64,000 bases of DNA from Bifidobacterium sp. WK041_4_12 (GTDB lineage: Bacteria > Actinomycetota > Actinomycetes > Actinomycetales > Bifidobacteriaceae), in NCBI RefSeq assembly GCF_041080795.1, contig NZ_CP129674.1:620001-684000 (forward strand). The letters are read 5' to 3'. Under the pieces are notes generated by a model. It searched no databases and was not told the DNA's origin. It saw nothing but the letters and a program-made list of their open reading frames with translations. Of the stretch, positions 8,391 to 16,301 are shown one piece after another (the first letter of the stretch is position 1; the number at the start of each line of letters is the position of its first letter). Made by a program: the position numbers and the translations under genes.

Positions 8391-8576
8391 ATGGCAAAAA
8401 CCGCTCTTAAGAACAAAGCGGCCGCAAAGCCCAAGTTCAAGGTGCGTGACTATACACGTTGCCAGGTTTGCGGTCGTCCCCACTCCGTCTATCGCAAATT
8501 CGGCCTGTGCCGCATCTGCCTTCGCGAGAAGGCCCACCGTGGTGAACTGCCCGGAGTTACGAAGTCCAGTTGGTAA
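8391..8576 (+). CDS. rpsZ: 30S ribosomal protein S14, zinc-binding (type Z)
   Basis: uS14 of the 30S head. The 61-residue form carries two Cys pairs, CQVCGRPHSVYRKFGLCRIC, the zinc ribbon that separates this form from the longer zinc-free paralogue which actinobacteria induce under zinc starvation. It lies between rplE and rpsH, its usual place. Confidence 0.97.
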   Translation: MAKTALKNKAAAKPKFKVRDYTRCQVCGRPHSVYRKFGLCRICLREKAHRGELPGVTKSSW

Positions 8577-8593
8577 ACATCGACGCTGAAGGT

Positions 8594-8629
8594 CCGCGGC
8601 TCACCGGAATCAATTCTGGTGGGCGGCGG
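8594..8629 (+). promoter_or_regulatory. hairpin between rpsZ and rpsH
   Basis: CTCACCGGAA (8600-8609) pairs with TTCTGGTGGG (8614-8623) across a TCAA loop with G-U pairs, flanked by CCGC/GCGG. There is no T-tract. The 83-bp gap before rpsH is unusually long for this operon, so the structure may be a regulatory or processing element. This is inference only. Confidence 0.35.
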
Positions 8630-8659
8630 AAACCACGGCGAGGAAGGGCATAAGCCCAC

Positions 8660-9058
8660 ATGACAATGACAGATCCAATCGCAGACATGCTTACGCGTCT
8701 GCGCAATGCGAGTGCGGCAAAACACGACACCGTTCAAATGCCGTATTCAAAATTCAAGGCGAATATCGCCCAGATTCTTCAGCGTGAAGGATTTATCTCA
8801 GATTACTCGGCAAAAGAGGCCAAGGTCGGTCAGACCCTTGAGGTGACACTCAAGTACGGTCCAACGGGAGAGCGTAGCCTTCAGGGCATTAAGCGCGTTT
8901 CCAAGCCAGGCCTTCGTCGTTATGCAAAGTCCGATTCACTCCCCATGCCTTTGGGTGGTCTCGGCATTGCAATCATTTCGACAAGTGCCGGATTGCTGAC
9001 ACAAAAGGAATGCCTCGACCGGGGCATCGGCGGCGAAATCGTCGCCTACGTTTGGTGA
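8660..9058 (+). CDS. rpsH: 30S ribosomal protein S8
   Basis: uS8 binds the 16S central domain and represses the spc operon in E. coli. The 132-residue protein starts MTMTDPIADMLTRLRNA and ends with ISTSAGLLTQKECLDRGIGGEIVAYVW, the S8 C-terminal signature. RBS GAGGAAGGG lies upstream. Confidence 0.97.
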   Translation: MTMTDPIADMLTRLRNASAAKHDTVQMPYSKFKANIAQILQREGFISDYSAKEAKVGQTLEVTLKYGPTGERSLQGIKRVSKPGLRRYAKSDSLPMPLGGLGIAIISTSAGLLTQKECLDRGIGGEIVAYVW

Positions 9059-9075
9059 GAAAGGAGAGCTAACTC

Positions 9076-9615
9076 ATGGCATCACATATTGGTAAGCTCC
9101 CTATCGCCGTTCCGGCTGGCGTCGAAGTCGCGATCAAGGGACAGGAATTCACTGCTAAGGGCTCCAAGGGCACCGATTCTTACACTATTCCAGAAGGCAT
9201 TACTGGAAAGTTTGAAGACGGTACCATCACGTTGGAAGCTTCTGACGATCTGCGTCCAACCCGTGCAAACCACGGATTGAGCCGCTCGATCATCGCCTCA
9301 ATGGTTCAGGGTGTTCACGAGGGCTTCACCAAGCACTTGATGATCATCGGAACCGGTTACCGCGTGGTCGCCAAGGGCAAGGGCCTCGAGTTCTTCCTTG
9401 GATACTCGCACACCATCACGGTTGATCCTCCGGAAGGCATCACTTTCGAGCTGCCTAACGCCAACGAGGTCATCGTGCATGGAACGGACAAGCAGGCTGT
9501 TGGCCAGGTTGCTGCAAACATCCGCAAGCTCCGCGCTCCCGAACCTTACAAGGGCAAGGGAATCAAATATGATAACGAACACATCATTCGCAAGGCTGGA
9601 AAGGCTGGTAAGTAA
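9076..9615 (+). CDS. rplF: 50S ribosomal protein L6
   Basis: uL6 lies by the sarcin-ricin loop. The 179-residue protein has two L6 repeats and the C-terminal PEPYKGKGIKYDNEHIIRKAGKAGK motif. AAGGAGAG precedes the start. 17 bp from rpsH and 2 bp from rplR. Confidence 0.97.
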   Translation: MASHIGKLPIAVPAGVEVAIKGQEFTAKGSKGTDSYTIPEGITGKFEDGTITLEASDDLRPTRANHGLSRSIIASMVQGVHEGFTKHLMIIGTGYRVVAKGKGLEFFLGYSHTITVDPPEGITFELPNANEVIVHGTDKQAVGQVAANIRKLRAPEPYKGKGIKYDNEHIIRKAGKAGK

Positions 9616-9617
9616 CC

Positions 9618-9989
9618 ATGACAGTCAAGATTTTCGGTAAGGGTAAGAGCGTTGCTCGTATCCGCCGTCATGCACGCCTGCGCAAGAGTGTGGTGGGAAC
9701 GGCGACACGTCCGCGTCTCGTCATTACCCGTTCGAACCGCAACATGATCGCTCAGATCGTTGATGATTCCAAGGGTCTGACTCTGGTCAGCGAATCCACA
9801 CTGATGTCCGATTTCTCTGATTTCAAGGGAAGCAAGACTGAGGCTGCCAAGAAAGTCGGCGAATTGGTTGCGAAGAAGGCTCAGGACAAGGGTATTTCCG
9901 AGGTAGTCTTCGACCGTGGCGGCAACAAGTATCATGGACGCGTCGCAGCTGTTGCAGACGGAGCCCGTGAGGGAGGTTTGGCACTGTGA
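9618..9989 (+). CDS. rplR: 50S ribosomal protein L18
   Basis: uL18 carries 5S rRNA into the large subunit. The 123 residues include RLRKSVVGTATRPRLVITRSNRNMIAQIVDD and FDRGGNKYHGRVAAVADGAREGGL, the L18 signatures. Overlaps the rpsE GTG start by four bases. Confidence 0.97.
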   Translation: MTVKIFGKGKSVARIRRHARLRKSVVGTATRPRLVITRSNRNMIAQIVDDSKGLTLVSESTLMSDFSDFKGSKTEAAKKVGELVAKKAQDKGISEVVFDRGGNKYHGRVAAVADGAREGGLAL

Positions 9990-10753
9990 GCGACAACCAG
10001 AATACTAAGGAAACCAAGGCAACTGAGGAAACTCAGGCAGCCCAGGGTTCATCGAGCAACAATGACAGCCGTAACGACAACCGCAATGATGACCGCCGTG
10101 GTCGTCGTGGCGGACGCGGTGAAGGACGTCGTGGTGAGGGCCGTCGCGGTCGCAAGGATCGTGATGACAACCGTGACGAACTGCTCGACCGCGTCGTTAC
10201 CATCAACCGTGTGGCAAAGGTTCACAAGGGTGGTCGTACCTTTAGCTTCGCAGCTCTCGTAGTTGTTGGCGATGGCAAGGGCACCGTGGGCGTTGGCTAT
10301 GGCAAGTCCCGTGAGGTTCCTGCTGCAATCGCCAAGGGTCAGTTGGACGCAAAGAAGAACATGTTCACCGTTCCACGCGTTCGCGGTACTGTGACACATC
10401 CTGTTATCGGTCATGAGGCAGCAGGTACCGTACTGCTTCGTCCGGCCGCTCCAGGAACCGGCGTTATCGCCGGTGGTCCAGTCCGTGCAGTCCTTGAATG
10501 CGCTGGAATCACCGACATTCTGAGCAAGTCGATGGGATCCGCAACGGCCATCAACATGGTTCGAGCAACTGTCGCAGCTTTGCAGCAGCTTGAAGAGCCA
10601 GAGGAGATCGCGTCACGCCGTGGTCTGACGGTCGAGCAGGTCGCTCCTGACGCGCTGCTTCGTGCACGCGCCGAAGGCATTGCTGAGGCTCGCAAGGAGC
10701 GCGAAGAGGCAAAGGCCAAGGCTGCTGCCGCTGAGCAGAAAGATGGTGAGTGA
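9986..10753 (+). CDS. rpsE: 30S ribosomal protein S5 with long N-terminal extension
   Basis: uS5 controls decoding accuracy and mRNA unwinding. Residues from about 65 onward are a normal S5: LLDRVVTINRVAKVHKGGRTFSFAALVVVGDGKGTVGVGYGK and ILSKSMGSATAINMVRAT. In front lies a ~60-residue low-complexity segment, first acidic/Gln/Asn-rich and then an Arg/Gly/Asp tract. The C-terminus is also extended by Ala/Glu/Lys. The total of 255 compares with 167 in E. coli; long arginine-rich S5 N-termini are known in bifidobacteria. GTG start overlapping rplR. Confidence 0.95.
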   Translation: MSDNQNTKETKATEETQAAQGSSSNNDSRNDNRNDDRRGRRGGRGEGRRGEGRRGRKDRDDNRDELLDRVVTINRVAKVHKGGRTFSFAALVVVGDGKGTVGVGYGKSREVPAAIAKGQLDAKKNMFTVPRVRGTVTHPVIGHEAAGTVLLRPAAPGTGVIAGGPVRAVLECAGITDILSKSMGSATAINMVRATVAALQQLEEPEEIASRRGLTVEQVAPDALLRARAEGIAEARKEREEAKAKAAAAEQKDGE

Positions 10754-10938
10754 TGACTAAGCAAATCAAGATCACACTTGTCAAGGGCCTTGTCAATCAG
10801 ACAGCTCGTCAGAAGAACAACGTTCTTTCGCTCGGTCTGCACAAGATCGGTCAGAGCGTCGTTCGTGAAGACACGCCTGTATATCGTGGCATGGCACATG
10901 CTGTTCGTCACCTGGTCACCGTTGAGGAGGTGGACTGA
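10753..10938 (+). CDS. rpmD: 50S ribosomal protein L30
   Basis: uL30, a 61-residue protein beginning MTKQIKITLVKGLVNQTARQ with the HKIGQSVVREDTPVYRGMAHAVRHLV core. ATG 10753 overlaps the rpsE stop (TGATG); an in-frame GTG one codon upstream is also possible but overlaps more. Confidence 0.95.
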   Translation: MTKQIKITLVKGLVNQTARQKNNVLSLGLHKIGQSVVREDTPVYRGMAHAVRHLVTVEEVD

Positions 10939-10940
10939 TT

Positions 10941-11438
10941 ATGGCTTCTACAACTGAAGCAACAACTTCCACAGAAGATACCAAGTCGGGCGATGCAAGC
11001 ATCATTCAGATGCATGATCTTCGTCCAGCAGCGGGTGCGAAGAAGAACAAGACTCGTGTAGGCCGTGGTGAAGGTTCAAAGGGTAAGACCTCTGGACGTG
11101 GAACCAAGGGCACCAAGGCTCGCTATCAGGTCCGTCCAGGATTTGAAGGCGGCCAGCTGCCTCTCTACATGCGTCTGCCAAAGCTCCGCGGTTTCAAGAA
11201 CCCATTCAAGAAGCAGTTCCAGGTCGTCAATGTTGGCGCTCTTGCCGAACTCTTCCCGAAGGGTGGAGACGTTACCGTTGAGGCACTCGTGAACAAGGGC
11301 GCTGTGCGCCCAGGATACCCGGTAAAGGTTCTCGGCGACGGAGACATTTCCGCAGCCCTCACCATCAAGGGTGTTAAGGTTTCGGCTTCGGCCAAGACCA
11401 AGATTGAAACTGCCGGAGGTTCCGTTTCCGAAGACTGA
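10941..11438 (+). CDS. rplO: 50S ribosomal protein L15
   Basis: uL15, a late-assembly large-subunit protein. The conserved part starts at MHDLRPAAGAKKNKTRVGRG (residue 24), followed by GKTSGRGTKG and GFEGGQLPLYMRLPKLRGF. The first 23 residues (Ser/Thr/Glu-rich) are an extension; the internal Met is an alternative start, but the upstream ATG 10941 follows GAGGAGG directly. Last gene before a strong terminator. Confidence 0.95.
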   Translation: MASTTEATTSTEDTKSGDASIIQMHDLRPAAGAKKNKTRVGRGEGSKGKTSGRGTKGTKARYQVRPGFEGGQLPLYMRLPKLRGFKNPFKKQFQVVNVGALAELFPKGGDVTVEALVNKGAVRPGYPVKVLGDGDISAALTIKGVKVSASAKTKIETAGGSVSED

Positions 11439-11472
11439 TGCAGTCATCGGGGATGAACATTGAGGTGGTCAT

Positions 11473-11506
11473 TGGCCCTCCCCAGGTTGGGGAGGGCCAT
11501 TTTTTA
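11473..11506 (+). terminator. intrinsic terminator after rplO
   Basis: TGGCCCTCCCC and GGGGAGGGCCA form an 11-bp GC-rich stem with a five-base loop, followed at once by TTTTTTATT. It should separate most ribosomal-protein transcripts from secY and implies that secY has its own promoter in the next ~100 bp. Confidence 0.85.
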
Positions 11507-11606
11507 TTAGGTGTATGTGTGTTATTCAGAACTTTCGGCTAGACTCGTACACTAGTGTGTCGGTGCATCATGCGCTGTGCGTTCAGAATGCTTTAGGAGG
11601 ATCCAG

Positions 11607-12938
11607 GTGCGGACGCTAATTCAGGCTTTTAGGACGAAGGAGTTGAGGAATAAAATCCTCTTCGTCATCGCAATCATTATCGTCTATCGCATAGGGTCGT
11701 TCATACCTACACCTGGCGTTGACTACAAGGTCGTGCAGCAGTGCATCACATCGACAGGCAGCGAAGACTTCATCGGTCTCGTAAACCTCTTCTCGGGTGG
11801 CGCACTCCTGCAGCTTTCCATCTTCGCGCTGGGCATCATGCCGTACATCACCGCGTCCATCGTGGTGCAGCTGCTTCGCGTGGTGATTCCTCGATTCGAG
11901 GCGCTGCATAAAGAGGGGCAGTCAGGCGAGGCCAAGCTCACGCAGTACACCCGTTATATGACCATCGGTCTGGCTGTGCTGCAGTCCACGACGATTCTGG
12001 TCACCGCACGTTCGGGCGCACTGTTCAACTATGCCTGCACCGGCCAGGTCATTCCTGACTCCTCCCCATGGAACCTTGTCGTCATGATTCTGATCATGAC
12101 AGGTGGCACGGGCCTGATCATGTGGATGGCTGAGCTTATCACCGAGAAGGGCATCGGCAATGGTATGTCAGTGCTTATCTTCATGTCTATTTGCTCTGGA
12201 TTCCTTCCACAGCTCTGGGCCATCGGCTGGGGCACCACTGGCAAGAACGGTAACTGGACCAAGTTCGGCATCATCACTGGCGTACTGATCGTCATTCTCG
12301 TGTTCGTCGTCTATGTGGAACTCGCGCAGCGTCGCATTCCCGTGCAATATACGCGCCGCATGATTGGACGTAAGCAGTATGGCGGTTCATCAACCTATCT
12401 GCCGTTGAAGATCAACATGTCGGGTGTTATTCCGCCAATCTTTGCTTCTTCGATTCTTGCAATTCCAACGCTTCTCGCACAGTTCGGCAACTCCAAGCAG
12501 AGCTGGGTGTCATGGATTAACGCGAACCTCGCGAATACGACATCAGTCTGGTACATCGGCCTGTATGCGCTGATGATTGTGTTCTTCTGCTTCTTCTATA
12601 CGTCGATCACCTTCAACCCAGACGAAACTGCAGACAACATGAAGGAATACGGTGGTTTCATTCCAGGCATTCGCGCAGGTCGCGCAACCAGCCAGTACCT
12701 GAACTATGTCATGAACCGTCTGAACACGGTCGGTGCCGTCTACCTGCTCTTCGTCGCCCTGATTCCTACGGTTCTGATCATGAGCATGAAGCTTGGAACC
12801 AAGCTTCCATTCGGTGGCACCACGATTCTGATTATCGCGGGCGTCGGTTTGGATACGCTTCGTCAAGCCAAGGCTCAGACCGAGCAGTTCCAATATGCCG
12901 GCTTCCTCTTCGAGGATACCGACCATAAAGAAGGCTGA
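11607..12938 (+). CDS. secY: Sec translocase channel subunit SecY
   Basis: SecY forms the protein-conducting channel of the cytoplasmic membrane with SecE and SecG. The 443-residue product has the ten hydrophobic segments of the family, beginning ILFVIAIIIVYRIGSFIPTPGVD, and the cytosolic loop QYTRRMIGRKQYGGSSTYLPLKINMSGVIPPIFASS. GTG 11607 was chosen over the longer in-frame start at 11577 because AGGAGG lies at 11595-11600 and it yields the normal VRTLIQAFRTKELRNKIL N-terminus. Separated from rplO by a terminator. Confidence 0.95.
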   Translation: MRTLIQAFRTKELRNKILFVIAIIIVYRIGSFIPTPGVDYKVVQQCITSTGSEDFIGLVNLFSGGALLQLSIFALGIMPYITASIVVQLLRVVIPRFEALHKEGQSGEAKLTQYTRYMTIGLAVLQSTTILVTARSGALFNYACTGQVIPDSSPWNLVVMILIMTGGTGLIMWMAELITEKGIGNGMSVLIFMSICSGFLPQLWAIGWGTTGKNGNWTKFGIITGVLIVILVFVVYVELAQRRIPVQYTRRMIGRKQYGGSSTYLPLKINMSGVIPPIFASSILAIPTLLAQFGNSKQSWVSWINANLANTTSVWYIGLYALMIVFFCFFYTSITFNPDETADNMKEYGGFIPGIRAGRATSQYLNYVMNRLNTVGAVYLLFVALIPTVLIMSMKLGTKLPFGGTTILIIAGVGLDTLRQAKAQTEQFQYAGFLFEDTDHKEG

Positions 12939-12944
12939 TTGTCC

Positions 12945-12973
12945 AATGCCTCGGCAGGAGTTGCCGAGGCATT
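12945..12973 (+). terminator. hairpin between secY and adk
   Basis: AATGCCTCGGCA and TGCCGAGGCATT form a 12-bp stem with a five-base loop, followed by ATTGTATATACA rather than a pure T-tract. It may be a leaky terminator, after which TATACA could serve as the -10 of an adk promoter. Confidence 0.5.
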
Positions 12974-13050
12974 ATTGTATATACACCGGTGCGTGTACGC
13001 TTCAATCGCCCGTTCATGTGTAACAGCAATGACAACATAAAAGGAAAACA

Positions 13051-13611
13051 ATGAGACTACTGATTATGGGACCTCAAGGCGTTGGCAAGGGAACTCAGGC
13101 TGCGCTGTTGAGCAAGAACCTCGATATTCCGGCCATTTCCACAGGTGATATTTTCCGCTACAACCTGAAGAATGAAACGCCTCTCGGGCTTGAGGCCAAG
13201 GCATTCATCGATAAGGGACTTCTGGTTCCAGATGAGCTGACCAACAAGATTGTCAAAGATCGTCTTGCGATGGATGATGCCAAAAATGGTTGGATTCTCG
13301 ATGGTTACCCACGCAATGAGTCTCAGGTTGAGGCTCTTGATGTAATGCTCAAGGAATTGGGAACTCCACTCGACCATGCCATTGCGTTGAACGCAGATCG
13401 CAGCGTTCTGATGGAACGCATGCAGAAGCGTGCCGAAATCGAAGGTCGCGCAGACGATACCCCTGAGATCATCGCCAAGCGTCTTGATGTATATGCGCAC
13501 GAAACCGCACCGCTTATCGATATCTATCGAAACCGTGGTCTGCTTGTAGAAATCGACAGCACCGGCGGCATTGAAAGCATCTCCAAGAACATTCTTGCAG
13601 CCCTTCGGTAG
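13051..13611 (+). CDS. adk: adenylate kinase (short form)
   Basis: Adk interconverts ATP + AMP and 2 ADP in the cytosol. The 186-residue product has the P-loop GPQGVGKGT (residues 7-15), the AMP-binding STGDIFRYNL and the LDGYPRNESQ segment. The LID is short, without the zinc-finger Cys residues of the long form. AAAGGAAAA upstream of ATG 13051 is the ribosome-binding site. Follows secY as in other actinobacteria, but the usual next gene (map or infA) is displaced by hsp20. Confidence 0.97.
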   Translation: MRLLIMGPQGVGKGTQAALLSKNLDIPAISTGDIFRYNLKNETPLGLEAKAFIDKGLLVPDELTNKIVKDRLAMDDAKNGWILDGYPRNESQVEALDVMLKELGTPLDHAIALNADRSVLMERMQKRAEIEGRADDTPEIIAKRLDVYAHETAPLIDIYRNRGLLVEIDSTGGIESISKNILAALR

Positions 13612-13619
13612 CAAGTAAT

Positions 13620-13723
13620 CGAGTTTTGCGGCAATGCTGAAGTAGAAGAGGCATATTTTCGCGAAATGACGGCTAGAAATCGCTAAAAAACTATGGTTCT
13701 ACTTCAGGATTGCCGCAAAACTC
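13620..13723. repeat. inverted-repeat element, copy 2 (GCGGCAAT-arm variant)
   Basis: The left arm begins CGAGTTTTGCGGCAATGCTG and continues AAGTAG; the right arm runs CTACTTCAGGATTGCCGC and then AAAACTC. They pair nearly perfectly over 26 positions. The arm sequence departs from the GTTGCC type on both sides at once, so complementarity is kept. Located between adk and hsp20. Confidence 0.8.
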
Positions 13724-13770
13724 ACCTTGTTGAACTCTACGACTGGTGTAGCGAGCGACAATAATCAAAA

Positions 13771-13791
13771 CTTGAGTCGCATAGACTCAAT
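13771..13791. promoter_or_regulatory. HAIR element (HspR operator) upstream of hsp20
   Basis: CTTGAGT at 13771-13777 and ACTCAAT at 13785-13791 are separated by 7 bp, matching the actinobacterial HspR-associated inverted repeat CTTGAGT-N7-ACTCAAG at all but the last base. It lies 189 bp upstream of the hsp20 start codon and suggests repression by HspR with release on heat shock. HspR itself is not in the window. Confidence 0.85.
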
Positions 13792-13979
13792 TATTTATCT
13801 CTCGGTAAAATCTGGGAACAATCAACCCCTGCTATCTATTGTCAGAAGTGAACGGCAAGAAAAGGAATCCGAAAGGGTTTCGAGAGTGGCAAGCATCCAC
13901 AGCCCGCGATTCAAGAAATGATCGTTGAGCTGATTGAGCGAGCAACTCCTCACAGAGTAAGATACAAGGAGTATTGATT

Positions 13980-14444
13980 ATGGCTATGTTTCCTGCTTTG
14001 ATGAATGATTCTATCTTTAGTGACTTGTTTGACGATCCTATCTTCTCAGCTTGGAATGGAAATCGCACTGCAAACTCGGTAGTTCCTGAAGGAATGTCCA
14101 ATGCAACCATGATGAGCACGGATGTGCAGGACAAGGATGGTAACTACCTCGTCGACATTGATCTTCCAGGCTTCAAGAAGGAAGACATCAGCATTCAACT
14201 CGAAAATGGATACCTTACAGTCTCTGCAAAGCGCGAAGGATCAAAGGAAGACAAGGACACGGATGGCAAGTGGCTGCGTCGTGAACGTTATGCAGGTTCT
14301 TGCTCCCGCAACTTCTACATCGGCGATGGTGTGAAGGAATCCGACATTCATGCAAAGTTCGAGGATGGCACCTTGCATCTGGAGGTTCCGAAGGCACAAA
14401 CTCCGAAAGTCGAGCCACGTCATAATATCGCCATCGAGGGCTGA
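13980..14444 (+). CDS. hsp20: small heat-shock protein of the Hsp20/alpha-crystallin family
   Basis: Hsp20 proteins are ATP-independent holdases that keep unfolding proteins soluble. The 154-residue product has a short N-terminal arm (FPALMNDSIFSDLFDDP), an alpha-crystallin domain from about residue 40 (YLVDIDLPGFKKEDISIQLENGYLTVSAKRE ... IHAKFEDGTLHLEVPKA), and a C-terminal IAI tail motif for oligomer assembly. ATG 13980 is preceded by AAGGAG at 13966-13971. It sits alone between adk and infA, with an HspR-type operator upstream and its own terminator, so it appears as an independent heat-shock unit inserted in the translation cluster. Confidence 0.95.
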   Translation: MAMFPALMNDSIFSDLFDDPIFSAWNGNRTANSVVPEGMSNATMMSTDVQDKDGNYLVDIDLPGFKKEDISIQLENGYLTVSAKREGSKEDKDTDGKWLRRERYAGSCSRNFYIGDGVKESDIHAKFEDGTLHLEVPKAQTPKVEPRHNIAIEG

Positions 14445-14544
14445 AGCACAGTACAGAGATTACAGGGTTGAGGCACCTCGTTCTCAACTACGTTTTCTAC
14501 GCCGATTAATCCGAGAACGTCGACAGAGCTGAAACTGGAATCAT

Positions 14545-14585
14545 AAGGGTAGCAACCGTGAAGAAGCGGTTGCTACCCTTTTTTA
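14545..14585 (+). terminator. intrinsic terminator after hsp20
   Basis: AAGGGTAGCAACCG pairs with CGGTTGCTACCCTT (14-bp stem, eight-base loop GTGAAGAA), followed by a T-rich run ending TTTTTTAT. A clear factor-independent terminator. Confidence 0.9.
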
Positions 14586-14814
14586 TGTATCTCGACTGAG
14601 TGATATGGGTTGCATTAATCTTCGCTGAGTTTTCTGCTTCACAGAATCTTCGCAGCCGTAGGGCTGCTCATCAGGCCTAGTGGATGCACACCGTGCACCC
14701 ACTTTCACGGCCTGACACGCCGAAGGTGAAATATTCTCTATATCTGGTATATTTGCAATTTGGTGTGTCTTCGGACATGACATAGTAATTCATCCATAGA
14801 ACGGATAGGGGCTC

Positions 14815-15033
14815 ATGGCAAAAGACGGTGTGATTGAAGTCGAAGGTCGGGTTGTTGAGGCATTGCCTAACGCGATGTTCAGGGTCGAGCTTGAGAACAA
14901 ACACATTGTACTCGCCACGATTTCAGGGAAAGTGCGAAAGAATTATATCCGCATCCTTCCACAGGATCGTGTCGTGCTTGAAATGAGTCCATATGATCTC
15001 AACCGTGGACGTATTACGTACCGTTACAAGTAA
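14815..15033 (+). CDS. infA: translation initiation factor IF-1
   Basis: IF-1 occupies the 30S A site during initiation. The 72-residue OB-fold protein MAKDGVIEVEGRVVEALPNAMFRVELENKHIVLA... is full length and includes the GKVRKNYIRILPQDRVVLEMSPYDLNRGRITYR segment. The ~230-bp region upstream has a near-palindromic GTGGATGCACACCGTGCACCCAC (14678-14700) that may form a leader hairpin. rpmJ follows after 20 bp. Confidence 0.98.
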   Translation: MAKDGVIEVEGRVVEALPNAMFRVELENKHIVLATISGKVRKNYIRILPQDRVVLEMSPYDLNRGRITYRYK

Positions 15034-15053
15034 GGTACAAGCAAAGGAAAACC

Positions 15054-15167
15054 ATGAAGGTCAGCCCTAGTGTGAAGAGAATCTGCGAGAATTGCCGCGT
15101 GATTCGTCGTCACGGCCGCGTCATGGTGATCTGCTCCAATCCGCGCCATAAGCAGCGCCAAGGCTGA
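15054..15167 (+). CDS. rpmJ: 50S ribosomal protein L36
   Basis: bL36, 37 residues (MKVSPSVKRICENCRVIRRHGRVMVIC...NPRHKQRQG). The CxxC...CxxxxH zinc ligands (Cys11, Cys14, Cys27, His32) are all present, so this is the zinc-binding form. AAAGGAAA precedes the ATG. Confidence 0.97.
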   Translation: MKVSPSVKRICENCRVIRRHGRVMVICSNPRHKQRQG

Positions 15168-15353
15168 GCAGATTTCCAGCGGCATAACAGAAAAGGCGCT
15201 AAGCCACAGCGAGCGGGCAGTCACAGGAATCGAATCTCTTAAGGATTCGGTTCGACACGGACTAGTCACACAGCTGAACCCCGAGTACGTAGGCTCGGGC
15301 CGGGAAACCGGAGGACTTGGTGCACGACCTACGGAGAATAAGAAGGAATCGCA

Positions 15354-15731
15354 ATGGCAAGACTTGCCGGAGTCGACATCCCCAATGAGAAGCGCATTGA
15401 AATCGCCCTCACCTATATTTTCGGTGTCGGACGCACACGCGCAGATGAAACACTGGCAGCAACCGGAATCAATCCGGATACCCGCGTTAAAGATCTCACG
15501 GATGAGCAGCTCATTACGCTGCGTGATTATCTCGAAGAAAACTACAAGATTGAAGGCGATTTGCGTCGTGAAATCGATGCAGACATTCGCCGGAAGATCC
15601 AGATCAACAGCTATCAGGGTCAGCGTCATCGTAGAGGACTCCCAGTACGTGGTCAGCGCACCAAGACCAATGCGCGTACACGCAAGGGTCCAAAGCGCAC
15701 TGTAGCCGGGAAGAAAAAGGCCGTTAAGTAA
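15354..15731 (+). CDS. rpsM: 30S ribosomal protein S13
   Basis: uS13 contacts the P-site tRNA and the 50S head bridge. The 125-residue protein starts MARLAGVDIPNEKRIEIALTYIFGVGRTRA and ends with the basic GQRHRRGLPVRGQRTKTNARTRKGPKRTVAGKKK tail. A 186-bp gap after rpmJ, with several GC-rich short inverted repeats, leaves room for a leader or promoter. Confidence 0.97.
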   Translation: MARLAGVDIPNEKRIEIALTYIFGVGRTRADETLAATGINPDTRVKDLTDEQLITLRDYLEENYKIEGDLRREIDADIRRKIQINSYQGQRHRRGLPVRGQRTKTNARTRKGPKRTVAGKKKAVK

Positions 15732-15827
15732 TTGACGCCTTGATTCGAGCCACGGAGCACACGCTCCATCGTTCGCATCAATAATCACGGACAATCAAAG
15801 TCATTCGTATTTAGGAAACGAGGGTAA

Positions 15828-16226
15828 ATGGCAGCTGCCAAGCAAGCCGTACGTAAACCTCGCCGTCGGGATCGCAAATCCGTTCCGGTGGGGCAGGCGC
15901 ACATCAAGTCCACATTTAACAACACCATCATCTCCATCACCGATCCATCCGGCGCTGTCGTCGCATGGGCATCAGGTGGCGATGTCGGTTTTAAGGGTTC
16001 ACGTAAGTCAACACCATACGCAGCTGGAATGGCTGCAGAATCTGCTGCCCGCAAGGCACAGGAGCATGGTGTGAAGAAGGTCGACGTATTCGTCAAGGGA
16101 CCAGGTTCAGGTCGCGAGACGGCAATCCGTTCTCTTCAATCAGCCGGTCTCGAAGTCGGCTCTATCTCTGACGTCACCCCACAAGCGCATAACGGCGTCC
16201 GTCCTCCAAAGCGTCGTCGCGTCTGA
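15828..16226 (+). CDS. rpsK: 30S ribosomal protein S11
   Basis: uS11 of the 30S platform. The 132 residues include HIKSTFNNTIISITDPSGAVVAWASGGDVGFKGSRKSTPYAAGMAAE and end VTPQAHNGVRPPKRRRV, as expected. In most actinobacteria rpsD follows here; this window goes directly to rpoA. Confidence 0.97.
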   Translation: MAAAKQAVRKPRRRDRKSVPVGQAHIKSTFNNTIISITDPSGAVVAWASGGDVGFKGSRKSTPYAAGMAAESAARKAQEHGVKKVDVFVKGPGSGRETAIRSLQSAGLEVGSISDVTPQAHNGVRPPKRRRV

Positions 16227-16301
16227 AGCACTTAGGAAACCATCAATCCACCCGCGAAAATCGATGAGTGCACCATCGATTGGAGCTGAAAGGATAACAC
16301 A

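Noticed and set aside
15024..15794. 256-codon minus-strand frame across rpmJ-rpsM
   Set aside because: Antisense to two certain ribosomal genes and without protein-like features.
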